Position numbers and translations under genes: made by a program. This document shows positions 8,523 through 16,871 of a DNA stretch of 64,000 nt, one piece after another. The stretch's first letter is position 1, and each line of letters begins with the position of its first letter. The notes beneath the pieces are model-generated. The model was not told the DNA's origin, ran no database searches, and worked only from the letters and a program-made list of their open reading frames with translations. Source of the DNA: Rhodanobacter sp. B04. Lineage in GTDB: Bacteria > Pseudomonadota > Gammaproteobacteria > Xanthomonadales > Rhodanobacteraceae. The stretch is from contig NZ_MUNV01000008.1 in the NCBI RefSeq assembly GCF_002001125.1, positions 1-64,000 of the forward strand, given 5' to 3'.

Positions 8523-9001
8523 GGGGAACTCTCCTTGGGGGGCGAAACGGAACGGTATCGCCAGCTTGCGCAGGCGTCGTTCAAGGGATGCGAGCCGGCA
8601 GGTCGCACTCGGCGCCGACTCTTGCAGCCGAGATCAGAGCATCAGGCTCAGGACGATGGCGTGAATGTGCGCGTGACTTTCGGGTGAAAGAAGGGGAGGG
8701 TTCATCTTTGTCGAGGCGGCGTTGGGCCTGCAGCCTCGGCCAAGGGAAAAAGCAGGCAACGTTATTTTGGGCCGGAGAGCTGCGATCCAGCGGAGTTGTC
8801 TCGAGGTCGGCCCGTTCGTCTGCGGCCACGTTTCCATCAGCTGGCCGGGCGAGATCGCGTAGTTTCCGGCGTTCACGTGTCTGGAGCCGCTGTCGGGCCC
8901 CAAGCCGGCACTGGGTGGCGTGCCACGGGTGACATGGCGTGAAACTCGGGGCAACATGCCGACACCAGCGAAGCTCGCGCATGCAACAGGGACAGTCTGT
9001 C
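8523..9001. other. Intergenic stretch without a recognised gene
   Basis: About 480 bp lie between the divergent PepSY and BPSL0067-type genes. The reading frames across it are arginine-rich and show no conserved features. It should contain promoters for both genes. No repeat or RNA structure was recognised. Confidence 0.5.
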
Positions 9002-9439
9002 ATGGCGTATACATCCATCAATTATGCAAGCAACCTCAATGCGCCCGTTGGAAAGTGGGTGTGCGCACCGACATCCCGCCTTGGGCCGTTCGATCAGGCG
9101 CCGATGGACGGCCAAACCCGCGGGACGGATCTGTGCGGCCAGTGCGTATCGTATGTAAAGAAGGTCTGCCCTTCTTTGCCGGTCACGAGCCAGTGGAGGA
9201 AGGGGGCCGCCGTACGCAACAATGCGAACATCGCCTCCGGCACGGTGATCGCAACATTCAACGCCTCGGGGCATTACGAGGGGCATGCCGCGATCTACGT
9301 CAGCCAGAACGCCGCCGGCGTGCTTGTCTACGACCAGTACGTCACCCCGCCAAGCCCGAAGGCGATCGGGCCAAGAGTGTTGCGCTGGGGAGCACACGGG
9401 CGGTCAAACAACGGGGACAATTTTTATGTCGTTGAATAG
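9002..9439 (+). CDS. BPSL0067-family protein, NlpC/P60-like (candidate peptidoglycan amidase effector)
   Basis: The protein has 145 aa from the ATG at 9002 (MAYTSINYAS). Upstream starts at 8939 (GTG) and 8981 are possible, but family members begin like the chosen form. Features match the BPSL0067 family: GQCVSYVK with Cys48, HAAIYVSQ with His95 and VYDQYV with Asp111. Together these form a plausible cysteine-protease-like triad. There is no signal peptide, as expected if a secretion machine delivers the protein. The stop overlaps the following STY0301-type gene by 14 bp, so the two are translated together. The role as a cell-wall hydrolase effector is inference. No secretion system genes are in the window. 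Confidence 0.75.
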   Translation: MAYTSINYASNLNAPVGKWVCAPTSRLGPFDQAPMDGQTRGTDLCGQCVSYVKKVCPSLPVTSQWRKGAAVRNNANIASGTVIATFNASGHYEGHAAIYVSQNAAGVLVYDQYVTPPSPKAIGPRVLRWGAHGRSNNGDNFYVVE

Positions 9440-9773
9440 GGTGCCTCTTTCCTTGCTGCTTGCGTGCCTCTGCGCCTGTTCCGCGCCCCCTCTTCGTGCG
9501 GCGGATGTCTGCCCCGCGCAAGGCAACTCGGCGCTGCGCTCCGTGGATGTCTTTGACGGTTCGCCGGAGGAGATGGCCAGCCTGGTTCCCGACGAGGCGC
9601 ACGAGCGATCCGGTTACTGGCAACTCGGGTACGTCTACGACGCCGGCCGGTTTGTCTCTGTTCGATGCAAATATGCCGATGGAAGCGCGGTCGACGAGAA
9701 GCTCGCCCACCGGGTCGGCAGGTGCGATTACAAGATCGACGCACGCAAGACACTTTCGCTGCGCTGCCAATAG
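9426..9773 (+). CDS. STY0301-family exported small protein (candidate periplasmic immunity protein)
   Basis: The protein has 115 aa. A hydrophobic signal peptide (about 5-25) includes a possible lipobox (LCAC, Cys18), giving a periplasmic or lipid-anchored protein. The mature part has family-like features (VFDGSPEEMASL..D, VRCKYADGS, and paired cysteines) recalling STY0301 proteins. The start overlaps the last 14 bp of the BPSL0067-type gene. Two-gene units of a signal-less NlpC/P60-like protein followed by a small periplasmic protein are the expected form of an amidase effector with its immunity partner. That pairing is inferred, not shown. Confidence 0.7.
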   Translation: MSLNRVPLSLLLACLCACSAPPLRAADVCPAQGNSALRSVDVFDGSPEEMASLVPDEAHERSGYWQLGYVYDAGRFVSVRCKYADGSAVDEKLAHRVGRCDYKIDARKTLSLRCQ

Positions 9774-9944
9774 CCGGGAAAGACGGCAGGCACCCGCTCG
9801 GCCAGGAAAATTGAAAACGGCTGGATGCCCAGGGCACGGTCGATTGCCGGGTGACGCCCCGCAGCCGATTTCATGACGTGCCACAAGCGGCACGGCTCGG
9901 CCGGCTAACATGCTGGTTCCGCAACCACACCGACGCGCGCTGCC

Positions 9945-11150
9945 ATGTCTCCGACTATCCTCATTCGCCTGCTGGTGGCTGCGTTTTGCATGACCGTTAC
10001 GCTGCTGACGGCAGCCAGCGAGCAGCACACGCCGACGATTGGCCAGCAACGCGAAGCCGTGCTGTTCTGGCCCCAGGCACAGCGTGAGGCGCAGTTCCGG
10101 CGGATGTACGAGTTGTTTCCCAGCGATCGCGCCCCGCACGACGCGCATGTCCATGAACTGCCGCAGGGCAAGCCTCTGCTGCTGGGCGGTCAGGGTGCGT
10201 CGGGGTTGCTGGCTGGCTACATGGACCAGCACCACCTCGCCGGCGTGCTGGTGCTGCAGCGCGGTCGCATCCGCCTGCAACGTTATGCGCTGGGCTTCGG
10301 GCCGGCGCAGCGCTGGGAATCGTTCTCGGTGGCCAAGTCGGTGACCTCCGTCTTGCTGGGGATCGCGCTGCAGCGGGGCGACATCCGCAGCCTCGACGAC
10401 ACGCTGGGCACCTACATCCCGGAACTGCGCGACAGCGCCTACGCCAAGGTCACGGTGCAGCAGTTGCTGACGATGACCTCCGGCGTGCACTGGAACGAGG
10501 ACTACGCCGACGCCAGGTCGGACGTGGCGCAGATGTATCTCGGCGCCTGCGTCGACGGCCAGGCGCACATACTGTCGTACTTGCGCAGACAGCCGCGGCA
10601 ATGGCCCGCCGGCACGCACTGGAACTACAACACCGCGGAAACCGACCTGCTCGGAATCCTGGTGCAGCGGGCCACGCATCGTTCGCTGGCCGCCTACCTG
10701 TCGCAGACGGTCTGGCAGCCGTACGGCATGGCCGCCGATGCGTACTGGATCAAGGACGAATGCGATGGCAGCGACACCGGCGGCAGCGGCCTGTCGGCCA
10801 CGCTGGGCGATTACGCGCGGCTGGGGCAGTTCATGCTCGACGGCGGTCGCATCGGCGGCAAGCCGGTGGTCGCCAAGGCGTGGCTTGACGGTGCGCTGCA
10901 CCGCCAGGAAAGCGTCGACGAGCCCGGCCGCGGCTACGGTTATCTGTGGTGGACGGATGCCGATGGCAGCTATGCCGCGATCGGCATCTTCGGCCAGATG
11001 GTCTACGTCGATCCTTCGCGCCAGCTGGTGATCGCCCAGGTGGGTGCGTGGCCGCATGCGACGTCCGACGCGCTGGTCGCCGCGCGCAGCGCGTTCGTTG
11101 CTGCCATCAAGCACGCGCTGGATGCGGAGCGGGATTCATCGACGCACTGA
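9945..11150 (+). CDS. Exported serine hydrolase, class C beta-lactamase fold
   Basis: The protein has 401 aa with an N-terminal signal peptide (about 1-24). The SxxK motif is SVAK (Ser128, Lys131), the YxN-like motif is in WNYNTAE (near 225), and a C-terminal GIFGQ stands in the KTG/HTG position. This is the COG1680 esterase, D-aminopeptidase and beta-lactamase-like group. A clean beta-lactamase would show a KTG/HTG triad, which is degenerate here. An esterase or peptidase role is therefore more likely than antibiotic resistance. A second protein of this fold is encoded at 29391-31091. Confidence 0.85.
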   Translation: MSPTILIRLLVAAFCMTVTLLTAASEQHTPTIGQQREAVLFWPQAQREAQFRRMYELFPSDRAPHDAHVHELPQGKPLLLGGQGASGLLAGYMDQHHLAGVLVLQRGRIRLQRYALGFGPAQRWESFSVAKSVTSVLLGIALQRGDIRSLDDTLGTYIPELRDSAYAKVTVQQLLTMTSGVHWNEDYADARSDVAQMYLGACVDGQAHILSYLRRQPRQWPAGTHWNYNTAETDLLGILVQRATHRSLAAYLSQTVWQPYGMAADAYWIKDECDGSDTGGSGLSATLGDYARLGQFMLDGGRIGGKPVVAKAWLDGALHRQESVDEPGRGYGYLWWTDADGSYAAIGIFGQMVYVDPSRQLVIAQVGAWPHATSDALVAARSAFVAAIKHALDAERDSSTH

Positions 11151-11311
11151 GTCGCGTCGTGTTGTAAAAACGGTGGCTTCCTACAGCACGGGCGCATCGC
11201 GCAGGTTCGCGCAGATGGTTCCGATGCGCGCCTCATCGCTTGGATTCGGCCGATGAAGCATGACGCCGGGCGCCATGTGTTCCGCGGGCCATTTGCCAGG
11301 GCGCGGATGAG

Positions 11312-12337
11312 TCACTGCGAGAGAGACGTGGTGCTCGCCGGTGCGGGCGCGACGGGAGCGAAAGCAACCGCCCGGCCAGGCGTGATGCCCTTGCGCCACA
11401 GGGCGAGCTGGTTTTCGATGCCGCTGCCGATATCGATTTGCGGTTCGGACGGGGTCAGCTTGTCCTGCCGCTCCCATTGGCTGATCTCGCTGCTGGCCTG
11501 CTTGAACGCATCGACGAAATTGTCGGTGTGGTTGAGGGCATCGACCAGCCACGCCCTGCCGAAATAGGTGATGTCCGAATCGCTGCCGCAGCCGAATGAG
11601 CTGCGGTCGGTACGCGCGGCCGTGAGCACCAGGGTGCCCGGGCCCCGCAGTGGCGGCACGAAGCCACCCGAATAGCAGGCGTTGACCACGACCACCTTCC
11701 ATTTGAACGGACGCTTGGCCAGGATGCCGGCCAGGTCCGGCGCGCCGATCTGGTCCAGCGGCAGCGGGTCCATGTCGACCAGCAGGTTGTGGTCCTCGTC
11801 GCCATGGCTGGTGACGTACAGCATCAGGATGTCCTGATCCGGCTGCATCACCTTGGCCAGACCATCGAGGGTGTCTTCGAGATTGCTCCAGCTGGCCAGC
11901 GGATGGGTGGTGAGGGTGGCCGGATTGTTTTCCAGCGCCAGGGTATGCGCAGAGGCACCGAAGCGCCCCGCAAACAACGGGGCGGCGTACTCGGCCTCAT
12001 TGCGGAATACGTCCTCGCCACCGTCGCCGGCAAAGGTCACCACATACAGGTTCGGCTTGCCGGCCACGCGCGGGGTCAGTTTGGCCAGCGCCTCACGCAC
12101 CATCCGCGGCTGCGCGTAGAGCACCTGCTCCGGCGTCGGCGCGGTGTTCGGCCAGTCATCGCCGCTGGCGGCATCGGTTGGCGACGCGTCCGATGCGCTG
12201 CTGTCCGCGGTGGCCGGCGCGGAGGCGGATGGCGTCGGCATGCCGGCGCCGGGCAGCGGTGCCGAGCGATTCGGCAGCCAGAGCATCAGCAGTACGCCGG
12301 CGGCGAAGGCGAGCAGGGCGGTAAGGACTGTACGCAT
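11312..12337 (-). CDS. Membrane-anchored C13-family (legumain-like) cysteine peptidase
   Basis: The protein has 341 aa from the ATG at 12337. The N-terminus has one hydrophobic segment (about 5-21) and then a Pro/Ala/Ser/Thr-rich linker (25-60). The C13/caspase-like fold is supported by YVTSHGDE with His178 and VVVNACYSGG with Cys221, the His-Cys dyad of clan CD. The sequence after the dyad (LTAARTDRSSFGCG) also fits bacterial C13 peptidases. The likely location is the periplasm, tethered to the inner membrane. The gene starts 20 bp after the mtnC stop, so it is probably the last gene of the methionine-salvage transcript. The substrate is unknown. Confidence 0.85.
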   Translation of the reverse strand: MRTVLTALLAFAAGVLLMLWLPNRSAPLPGAGMPTPSASAPATADSSASDASPTDAASGDDWPNTAPTPEQVLYAQPRMVREALAKLTPRVAGKPNLYVVTFAGDGGEDVFRNEAEYAAPLFAGRFGASAHTLALENNPATLTTHPLASWSNLEDTLDGLAKVMQPDQDILMLYVTSHGDEDHNLLVDMDPLPLDQIGAPDLAGILAKRPFKWKVVVVNACYSGGFVPPLRGPGTLVLTAARTDRSSFGCGSDSDITYFGRAWLVDALNHTDNFVDAFKQASSEISQWERQDKLTPSEPQIDIGSGIENQLALWRKGITPGRAVAFAPVAPAPASTTSLSQ

Positions 12338-12357
12338 GGCGGAATCTGCGCCCGGGT

Positions 12358-13044
12358 TCAGAGAGTGATGGCGTTGAAGTCGCGGTGGACGGGATGCCGT
12401 GGCGCGTCCGGCCATGCCAGCGGTTCGCGGATCAGCCAGCCGGTGTGGAAGCCGGCGGCCCGCGCGGCATCGAGTTCTTCCACGATGTCGGAAAGGAACA
12501 GGATGTGCGCGGCCTGCTCGCCGATCGCCTCGGCGATGCGCCGGTAGGATTCGGTCTCGCGTTTCGGGCCGGTTTCGGTATCGAAGTAGCCGGCGAACAG
12601 CGGGGTCAGGTCACCGGCTTCGCTGTGGCGGAAAAGCAACTGCTGCGCCGGCACCGAGCCGGAGGAGTACACGTAAAGGCGCAGGCCGTCGGCACGCCAG
12701 TCGCGCAAACGCGCGGCGACCTCGGGGTACATGTGGGCGCGGTAGTCGCCGGCTTCGTAGCCATCCTTCCAGATCATGCCCTGCAGCGCTTTCAATGCCG
12801 TGGATTTGCGATCCTGATCGATCCATTGCAGCAGCAGCTCGATGATGTCCTGGCGGCTGGCTTCGACCAGGCCGGCTTCCCGGGCTGCTTCATGCAGCCA
12901 GTGCTGCACGTCGGGCTGGTCGCCATGGGTCTCGATGAAGGCCGGCAGCCGCTTGCGCGCATAGGGGAACAGCACGTCGCGTACGAAGCTGATCGAGCTG
13001 GTGGTGCCCTCGATGTCGGTGACGATGGCGCGGATTTCGGTCAT
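12358..13044 (-). CDS. mtnC: Enolase-phosphatase E1, methionine salvage
   Basis: The protein has 228 aa. The HAD-type nucleophile motif is DIEGTTSS (Asp10, Glu12), and the E1 family also shows the KDGYEAGDYRAHMYPEV segment. The bifunctional enzyme enolises 2,3-diketo-5-methylthiopentyl-1-phosphate and then dephosphorylates it to the acireductone used by MtnD. The start at 13044 is chosen because the family begins (I/V)xxIVTDIEGTT. The frame remains open upstream but has no conserved content there. It lies 144 bp downstream of mtnD, with the C13 peptidase gene following closely. Confidence 0.93.
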   Translation of the reverse strand: MTEIRAIVTDIEGTTSSISFVRDVLFPYARKRLPAFIETHGDQPDVQHWLHEAAREAGLVEASRQDIIELLLQWIDQDRKSTALKALQGMIWKDGYEAGDYRAHMYPEVAARLRDWRADGLRLYVYSSGSVPAQQLLFRHSEAGDLTPLFAGYFDTETGPKRETESYRRIAEAIGEQAAHILFLSDIVEELDAARAAGFHTGWLIREPLAWPDAPRHPVHRDFNAITL

Positions 13045-13188
13045 GGCGATGCTGGCGGGAGGTGCTGATGGTTGATGAACCATCAGCATAATCGAATGGC
13101 TGCCCGGTTGTGTCACGGGCAGGGCGGGCAAGTGTGCGCGTTGCCGCGGTTGCCGCAATCAGCCTGCCATCCCCCGGCCGGTGATGCC

Positions 13189-13752
13189 TCAGCCCGTCAT
13201 CGCCTGGCGCGGCTGCATCCGTGGAAAGCGCAGGGCGATGTCGTCGCCGGTGAACTGCGCGACCCAGCCTTCCTTGTTGGTGAACAGCCGGATCGCCACG
13301 AAATAGGGTGCTTCGCTCATGTCGAACCAGTGGCGCGTGCCGTCGGGTACGCCGATCAGGTCGCCCTGTTCGCACAGGATGTCGTAGACCTTGCCGGCGA
13401 TATGCAGGGTGAACTGGCCGGAGCCGGCGACGAAGAAGCGTACTTCGTCCTCGCTGTGGGTGTGCTCGCTGAGGAATTTCTGGCGCAGCACGGCGCGGTC
13501 GGGATGATCCGGCGCGAGGCTGATCACGTCGACGGCCTGGTAGCCCTTTTCGGCCATCAGGCGGTCGATGTCGCTGCGGTAGGCGGCGATCACCTCGTCC
13601 TGGCTGGCGCCCGGTGCGATCGGCCGGGTGGCTTCCCACTGTTCGAAGCGGACGCCGACCTGGCCCAGTTCACGCGCGATCGCGGCGTGTTCGTGATGCT
13701 CGCTCAGCGGCGATTGTGGGCGGGATTCGTCGAAGATGCGCAGTCGGCTCAT
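13189..13752 (-). CDS. mtnD: Acireductone dioxygenase, methionine salvage
   Basis: The protein has 187 aa. It is a cupin enzyme with metal ligands visible as His97, His99, Glu103 (EHTHSEDE) and His141 (GTRHWFD), in the spacing of characterised acireductone dioxygenases. With Fe(II) it gives the keto acid precursor of methionine plus formate. With Ni(II) it gives the off-pathway products. The ATG overlaps the mtnB stop by 4 bp (ATGA, 13749-13752), so translation is coupled. Confidence 0.95.
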   Translation of the reverse strand: MSRLRIFDESRPQSPLSEHHEHAAIARELGQVGVRFEQWEATRPIAPGASQDEVIAAYRSDIDRLMAEKGYQAVDVISLAPDHPDRAVLRQKFLSEHTHSEDEVRFFVAGSGQFTLHIAGKVYDILCEQGDLIGVPDGTRHWFDMSEAPYFVAIRLFTNKEGWVAQFTGDDIALRFPRMQPRQAMTG

Positions 13753-14399
13753 GATGCCCTCAGTCTTTTCAGGTCCAGTTCGCAGCCGAGCAGGAACTCC
13801 AGCGCTTCCAGATGGCGTTGTGCCTCGGCCATGTCGCGGCCCCAGGTGTAGATGCCGTGGCCGTCGATCAGGTAGGCATGCAACGGCTTGCCGGTGTCCA
13901 GCCAGGCGTCGACCTGGGTGACCAGCTCGGGCATGTGCTGGGTGTTCGGGAATACCGGAATCTCCAGCGTGCTCTCGTGCGTGTGATAGCCGGTGATCGC
14001 CTTCTGCAGTTCCCAGCCTTGCAGGCGGATCACGCCGTCGCTGGCGAACAGGCGGGAAGCCACGCTCTGCGTGCGCGAATGCGTGTGCAGCACCGCGCAC
14101 ATGTCCGGCCAGCGCCGGTAGATCTGGGTGTGCAGGGCGGTTTCGGCGCTGGGACGGGCGTCGGTGCCGACGGCGTTGCCGTGCAGGTCGATCAGCATGA
14201 TGTCGCTGCGGCCGAGCCGCCCCTTGTGCCGGCCGGAGATGGTGATGGCGGCATGTTCCGCGTCCACGCGCATCGAGAAATTGCTGCTGGTGGCCGGCGT
14301 CCAACCCATCGCGGACAGCTCGCGCGCCGCGTCCGCGATGGCGTCGGCACAGGCATGGAACGTGGCTGCGGCGATCGTGGCGGGGAGGTCTTGGCTCAT
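13749..14399 (-). CDS. mtnB: Methylthioribulose-1-phosphate dehydratase, methionine salvage
   Basis: The protein has 216 aa, a class II aldolase/adducin-fold enzyme. Zn ligands and the active site are visible in [22 protein letters not shown] (His105, His107) and the later YHTHE segment. It dehydrates 5-methylthioribulose-1-phosphate, the step before MtnC. The start at 14399 (MSQDLPATI) has no Shine-Dalgarno. Instead a perfect 14-bp palindrome lies 4 bp upstream. It is the first gene of mtnB-mtnD-mtnC. The earlier salvage genes (mtnN/mtnP, mtnK/mtnA) are not in the window. Confidence 0.95.
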   Translation of the reverse strand: MSQDLPATIAAATFHACADAIADAARELSAMGWTPATSSNFSMRVDAEHAAITISGRHKGRLGRSDIMLIDLHGNAVGTDARPSAETALHTQIYRRWPDMCAVLHTHSRTQSVASRLFASDGVIRLQGWELQKAITGYHTHESTLEIPVFPNTQHMPELVTQVDAWLDTGKPLHAYLIDGHGIYTWGRDMAEAQRHLEALEFLLGCELDLKRLRAS

Positions 14400-14403
14400 G
14401 GTG

Positions 14404-14417
14404 TTTGGACGTCCAAA
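14404..14417. promoter_or_regulatory. Perfect 14-bp palindrome at the mtnB 5' end, candidate operator
   Basis: The sequence tttggacgtccaaa is a perfect palindrome. It ends 4 bp before the mtnB start codon and lies just after a good -10 match (TATGAT on the minus strand, 14427-14432). A repressor bound here would cover the transcription start. The core ggacgtcc recalls the gacgt cores of methionine-related operators in other proteobacteria (for example MetJ boxes), but the cognate regulator is not in the window. Confidence 0.6.
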
Positions 14418-14426
14418 TGAGCGGCC

Positions 14427-14432
14427 ATCATA
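14427..14432 (-). promoter_or_regulatory. Candidate -10 box of the mtnB promoter
   Basis: Read on the minus strand this is TATGAT, five of six bases matching the sigma-70 -10 consensus. It lies 28-33 bp upstream of the mtnB ATG. The -35 region at normal spacing is poor (ccgggc), which would fit a weak or activator-assisted promoter. Confidence 0.4.
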
Positions 14433-14565
14433 GCATGCGCGAGGCGGTGGCCCGGTTGGAATGAGAGCCATTCGCGCAAGTCAGGAAAGATTGCGCAGGC
14501 GGGCGTACCATGCGAAGGAGATCCGGTGCAGGGTGCGCCGGGCAGATTCCGACGGAGGCTTGCCC

Positions 14566-14898
14566 ATGTCGAACGAACAAGATACCGAATCGCGTCGCCG
14601 ATTCCTCAAGGTGGCAGCCGGCACCACCGTGGCTGCCGTGGTCATCGGTGGTTTGCCGCGCTTCGCGCGTGCCGCCGACCTGCCACCGGTGACCGAGGCC
14701 GACCCGACCGCCAAGGCACTGGGTTATGTGGAAGATGCCAGCAAGTCCACCGACGCGAAGCACAAGGCCGGCGACGACTGCGCCAATTGCCAGTTCTATT
14801 CCGGCGCTGCCACCGGTCGCGGGCCGTGCCAGTTGTTTCCGGGCAAGTCGGTGAATGCGAAAGGCTGGTGCGTGTCGCACACGCCGAAGAAGGCCTGA
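14566..14898 (+). CDS. High-potential iron-sulfur protein (HiPIP), Tat-exported
   Basis: The protein has 110 aa. The N-terminus has a twin-arginine signal (RRRFLKV at 10-16) followed by a hydrophobic stretch ending ARA, so the folded holoprotein is exported by Tat. The four [4Fe-4S] ligands are Cys72, Cys75, Cys88 and Cys102 (CANC...GPC...GWC), the classical HiPIP spacing. HiPIPs carry single electrons between periplasmic or membrane redox partners. The start at 14566 has GGAGG at 14554-14558. It is divergent from mtnB. Confidence 0.93.
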   Translation: MSNEQDTESRRRFLKVAAGTTVAAVVIGGLPRFARAADLPPVTEADPTAKALGYVEDASKSTDAKHKAGDDCANCQFYSGAATGRGPCQLFPGKSVNAKGWCVSHTPKKA

Positions 14899-14933
14899 TC
14901 TCGACGCGGTTGGTCGCCCATGCAGATCATGCG

Positions 14934-14963
14934 AAGGCCGGCGTCATGCCGGCCTTTCTTTTC
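14934..14963 (+). terminator. Rho-independent terminator downstream of the HiPIP gene
   Basis: A 9-bp GC-rich stem (aaggccggc at 14934-14942 with gccggcctt at 14948-14956), a 5-nt loop and a T-rich tail (tctttt) start 35 bp after the HiPIP stop codon. Confidence 0.8.
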
Positions 14964-15350
14964 ATGCGCGCCGCGACGATGCAGCGCATGCGGCGAAGCA
15001 GGAGGCAATCCGGGGGGGGCAGGGCGGCTGGCCCGAAGAAAGTGCTGCCCGACGCATCAGGCTGAGGAGCTGACTCACCTGACGCGCCGGGCGGCGATCC
15101 GGGGCCCACTGCCAAGTGATCAACCCGCGGACTGAGGATCATACTCCCGCGATCGGCGAATGGGCGATCAGTCACTGAATTTGTATCGAAAAATTCTCGT
15201 TAAATTCATCAAAAACAATAAGTTGCATTCAAATTTCTGATTATTTTGATTAAGAGAGTGTCTCGGCGAGGCGCTTCCCATTTTCGCGAACATCAATGAC
15301 ATTCGCGTATTTTGGATGATATTCGACGAAATTCGCTGCAGTTGCCCCGA
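14964..15350. other. Gene-free convergent gap with an AT-rich island
   Basis: About 390 bp lie between the HiPIP terminator and the end of the first permease gene. Both flanking genes end here, so no promoter is expected. Yet 15175-15260 is strongly AT-rich (roughly three quarters A+T by eye), in marked contrast with the rest of the window. At 15280-15340 short attcg-containing motifs recur (cattttcgcg, gacattcgcg, gatattcgac, gaaattcgct). No open reading frame of note is present. It could be a small RNA, a protein-binding site or foreign DNA. Confidence 0.5.
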
Positions 15351-16796
15351 TCATGCCGATGGCTGGTTCCGTAGATGGCTATGCCGGCGGCCATAGCCGA
15401 AATAGATCGCCATGCCGATCACCGTCCAGATGCCGAGCATCAGCCACTGGTACCAGTTTTCCCAGTACAGCAAGGCCAGGCAGCTGAGCACGCCGAGCAC
15501 GCAGGTCACCGGTGCCCACGGCACGCGGAACGTGCGCGGCAGGTCGGGTTGCGTGTGGCGCAGGATCAGCACGCCGGCGCAGACGGCGACGAAGGCGATC
15601 AAGGTGCCCATCGAGACGAGGTCGCCCAGCACGTCGAGCGGGAATACCGCCGCGAGCGCCGCAATGCCGAGGCCGGTGATCACGGTGTTGATGTGCGGCG
15701 TGCGATAGCGCGGGTGGATCCTGGAGAACACCTTGGGCAGCATGCCGTCGCGGCTCATGATCATGAAGATGCGCGGCTGCGCGATGATCATGACCAGGAT
15801 CACCGACGACAGCCCGATCAGTGCGCCGATCTCGACCACCCAGCGCAGCCAGCCGAGTTCGGGATGTGCCCTGACCGCCGTCACCACGGGTTCGGCGGTG
15901 CCGAGCTGGTCGAACGGCAGCAGCCCGGTGATCACCGCGGCGATGCCGATATACAGGACGGTGCAGATGGCCAGCGACGCCAGCGTGGCGATCGGCAGGT
16001 CGCGCTGCGGATTCTTCGCTTCCTGCGCGGCGGTCGAGGTGGCCTCGAAGCCGATATAGGCGAAGAACACCAGGGTCGCCGCCCGCATGATGCCGGACCA
16101 GCCGTATTTTTCCGGACTCTGGTTCGCCGGGATGAAGGGATGCCAGTAATCCGGGTTCACGTAATGCCAGCCAGCGACGATCACGATCACGATCAGGCTG
16201 ACCTTGAGGATCACCATCGCGAGATTCGCGCCGCTGGATTCGCGGATGCCGACATAGCACAGCCAGGTCAGGGTCAGCACGATCGCGACTGCCGGCAGGT
16301 TGAACAGCGCGCCGGTCGTGACGAGGTGACCATCCATGTAGGCGAGCGGTGCATTGGTCAGCACATCGGGCAAATGGAGGCCGCAGTTGTCCAGCAGGCT
16401 GACGAAATAGCCGGTCCAGCTGACCGCGACCGCCGAGGCCGACACGCCGTATTCCAGCACCATGTTCCAGCCGATGAACCAGGCCACCAGCTCGCCGAGG
16501 GTGGCGTACGCGTAGGAATACGAGCTGCCCGACATCGGGATCAGGGTCGCGAACTCGGCATAGCACAGCGCGGTGAAACTGCAGCAGATCGCCGCGATCA
16601 CGAACGAAAGGATGATCGCCGGGCCGGCATGCTCGGCGGCAGCCTGGCCGGTGATCACGAAGATGCCGCCGCCGATCACCGCACCGATGCCGAGCGCGGT
16701 GAGACCCCAGGGTCCCAGCGTCCGCTTCAGGCCAGGGCCGTCACCTTCATCGACGTTGGAGAAATCGGTTTTGCGGGCGAGTAGCTGCTTGAGCAT
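15351..16796 (-). CDS. APC-superfamily amino-acid permease (CAT/YfnA type)
   Basis: The protein has 481 aa with about 12-13 hydrophobic helices. The N-terminal helix carries the APC signature GIGAVIGGGIFV (36-47), and FAYIGFEATSTAAQEAKNPQRD marks helix 6 and the following loop. The protein resembles cationic or broad amino-acid transporters of the YfnA/CAT group. It is an inner-membrane importer, and the exact substrate is uncertain. A second permease of the same group lies 75 bp upstream in the same orientation, so the two probably form an operon. Confidence 0.9.
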   Translation of the reverse strand: MLKQLLARKTDFSNVDEGDGPGLKRTLGPWGLTALGIGAVIGGGIFVITGQAAAEHAGPAIILSFVIAAICCSFTALCYAEFATLIPMSGSSYSYAYATLGELVAWFIGWNMVLEYGVSASAVAVSWTGYFVSLLDNCGLHLPDVLTNAPLAYMDGHLVTTGALFNLPAVAIVLTLTWLCYVGIRESSGANLAMVILKVSLIVIVIVAGWHYVNPDYWHPFIPANQSPEKYGWSGIMRAATLVFFAYIGFEATSTAAQEAKNPQRDLPIATLASLAICTVLYIGIAAVITGLLPFDQLGTAEPVVTAVRAHPELGWLRWVVEIGALIGLSSVILVMIIAQPRIFMIMSRDGMLPKVFSRIHPRYRTPHINTVITGLGIAALAAVFPLDVLGDLVSMGTLIAFVAVCAGVLILRHTQPDLPRTFRVPWAPVTCVLGVLSCLALLYWENWYQWLMLGIWTVIGMAIYFGYGRRHSHLRNQPSA

Positions 16797-16871
16797 GGGC
16801 GTTCCGGATATGACACCGGCACGGTGGTTACCGTGCCGGCTATGTTGCGGGCCAAATGGAGGGGCGTCGGA

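Noticed and set aside
9342-11114. A 590-codon minus-strand frame opposite the serine hydrolase
   Set aside because: Very high Arg, His and Gln content and no domain. The plus strand encodes a protein with clear SxxK motifs.
9945-11150. Antibiotic-resistance beta-lactamase
   Set aside because: The KTG/HTG box is degenerate, and the fold is shared by many esterases and peptidases, so resistance is not supported.
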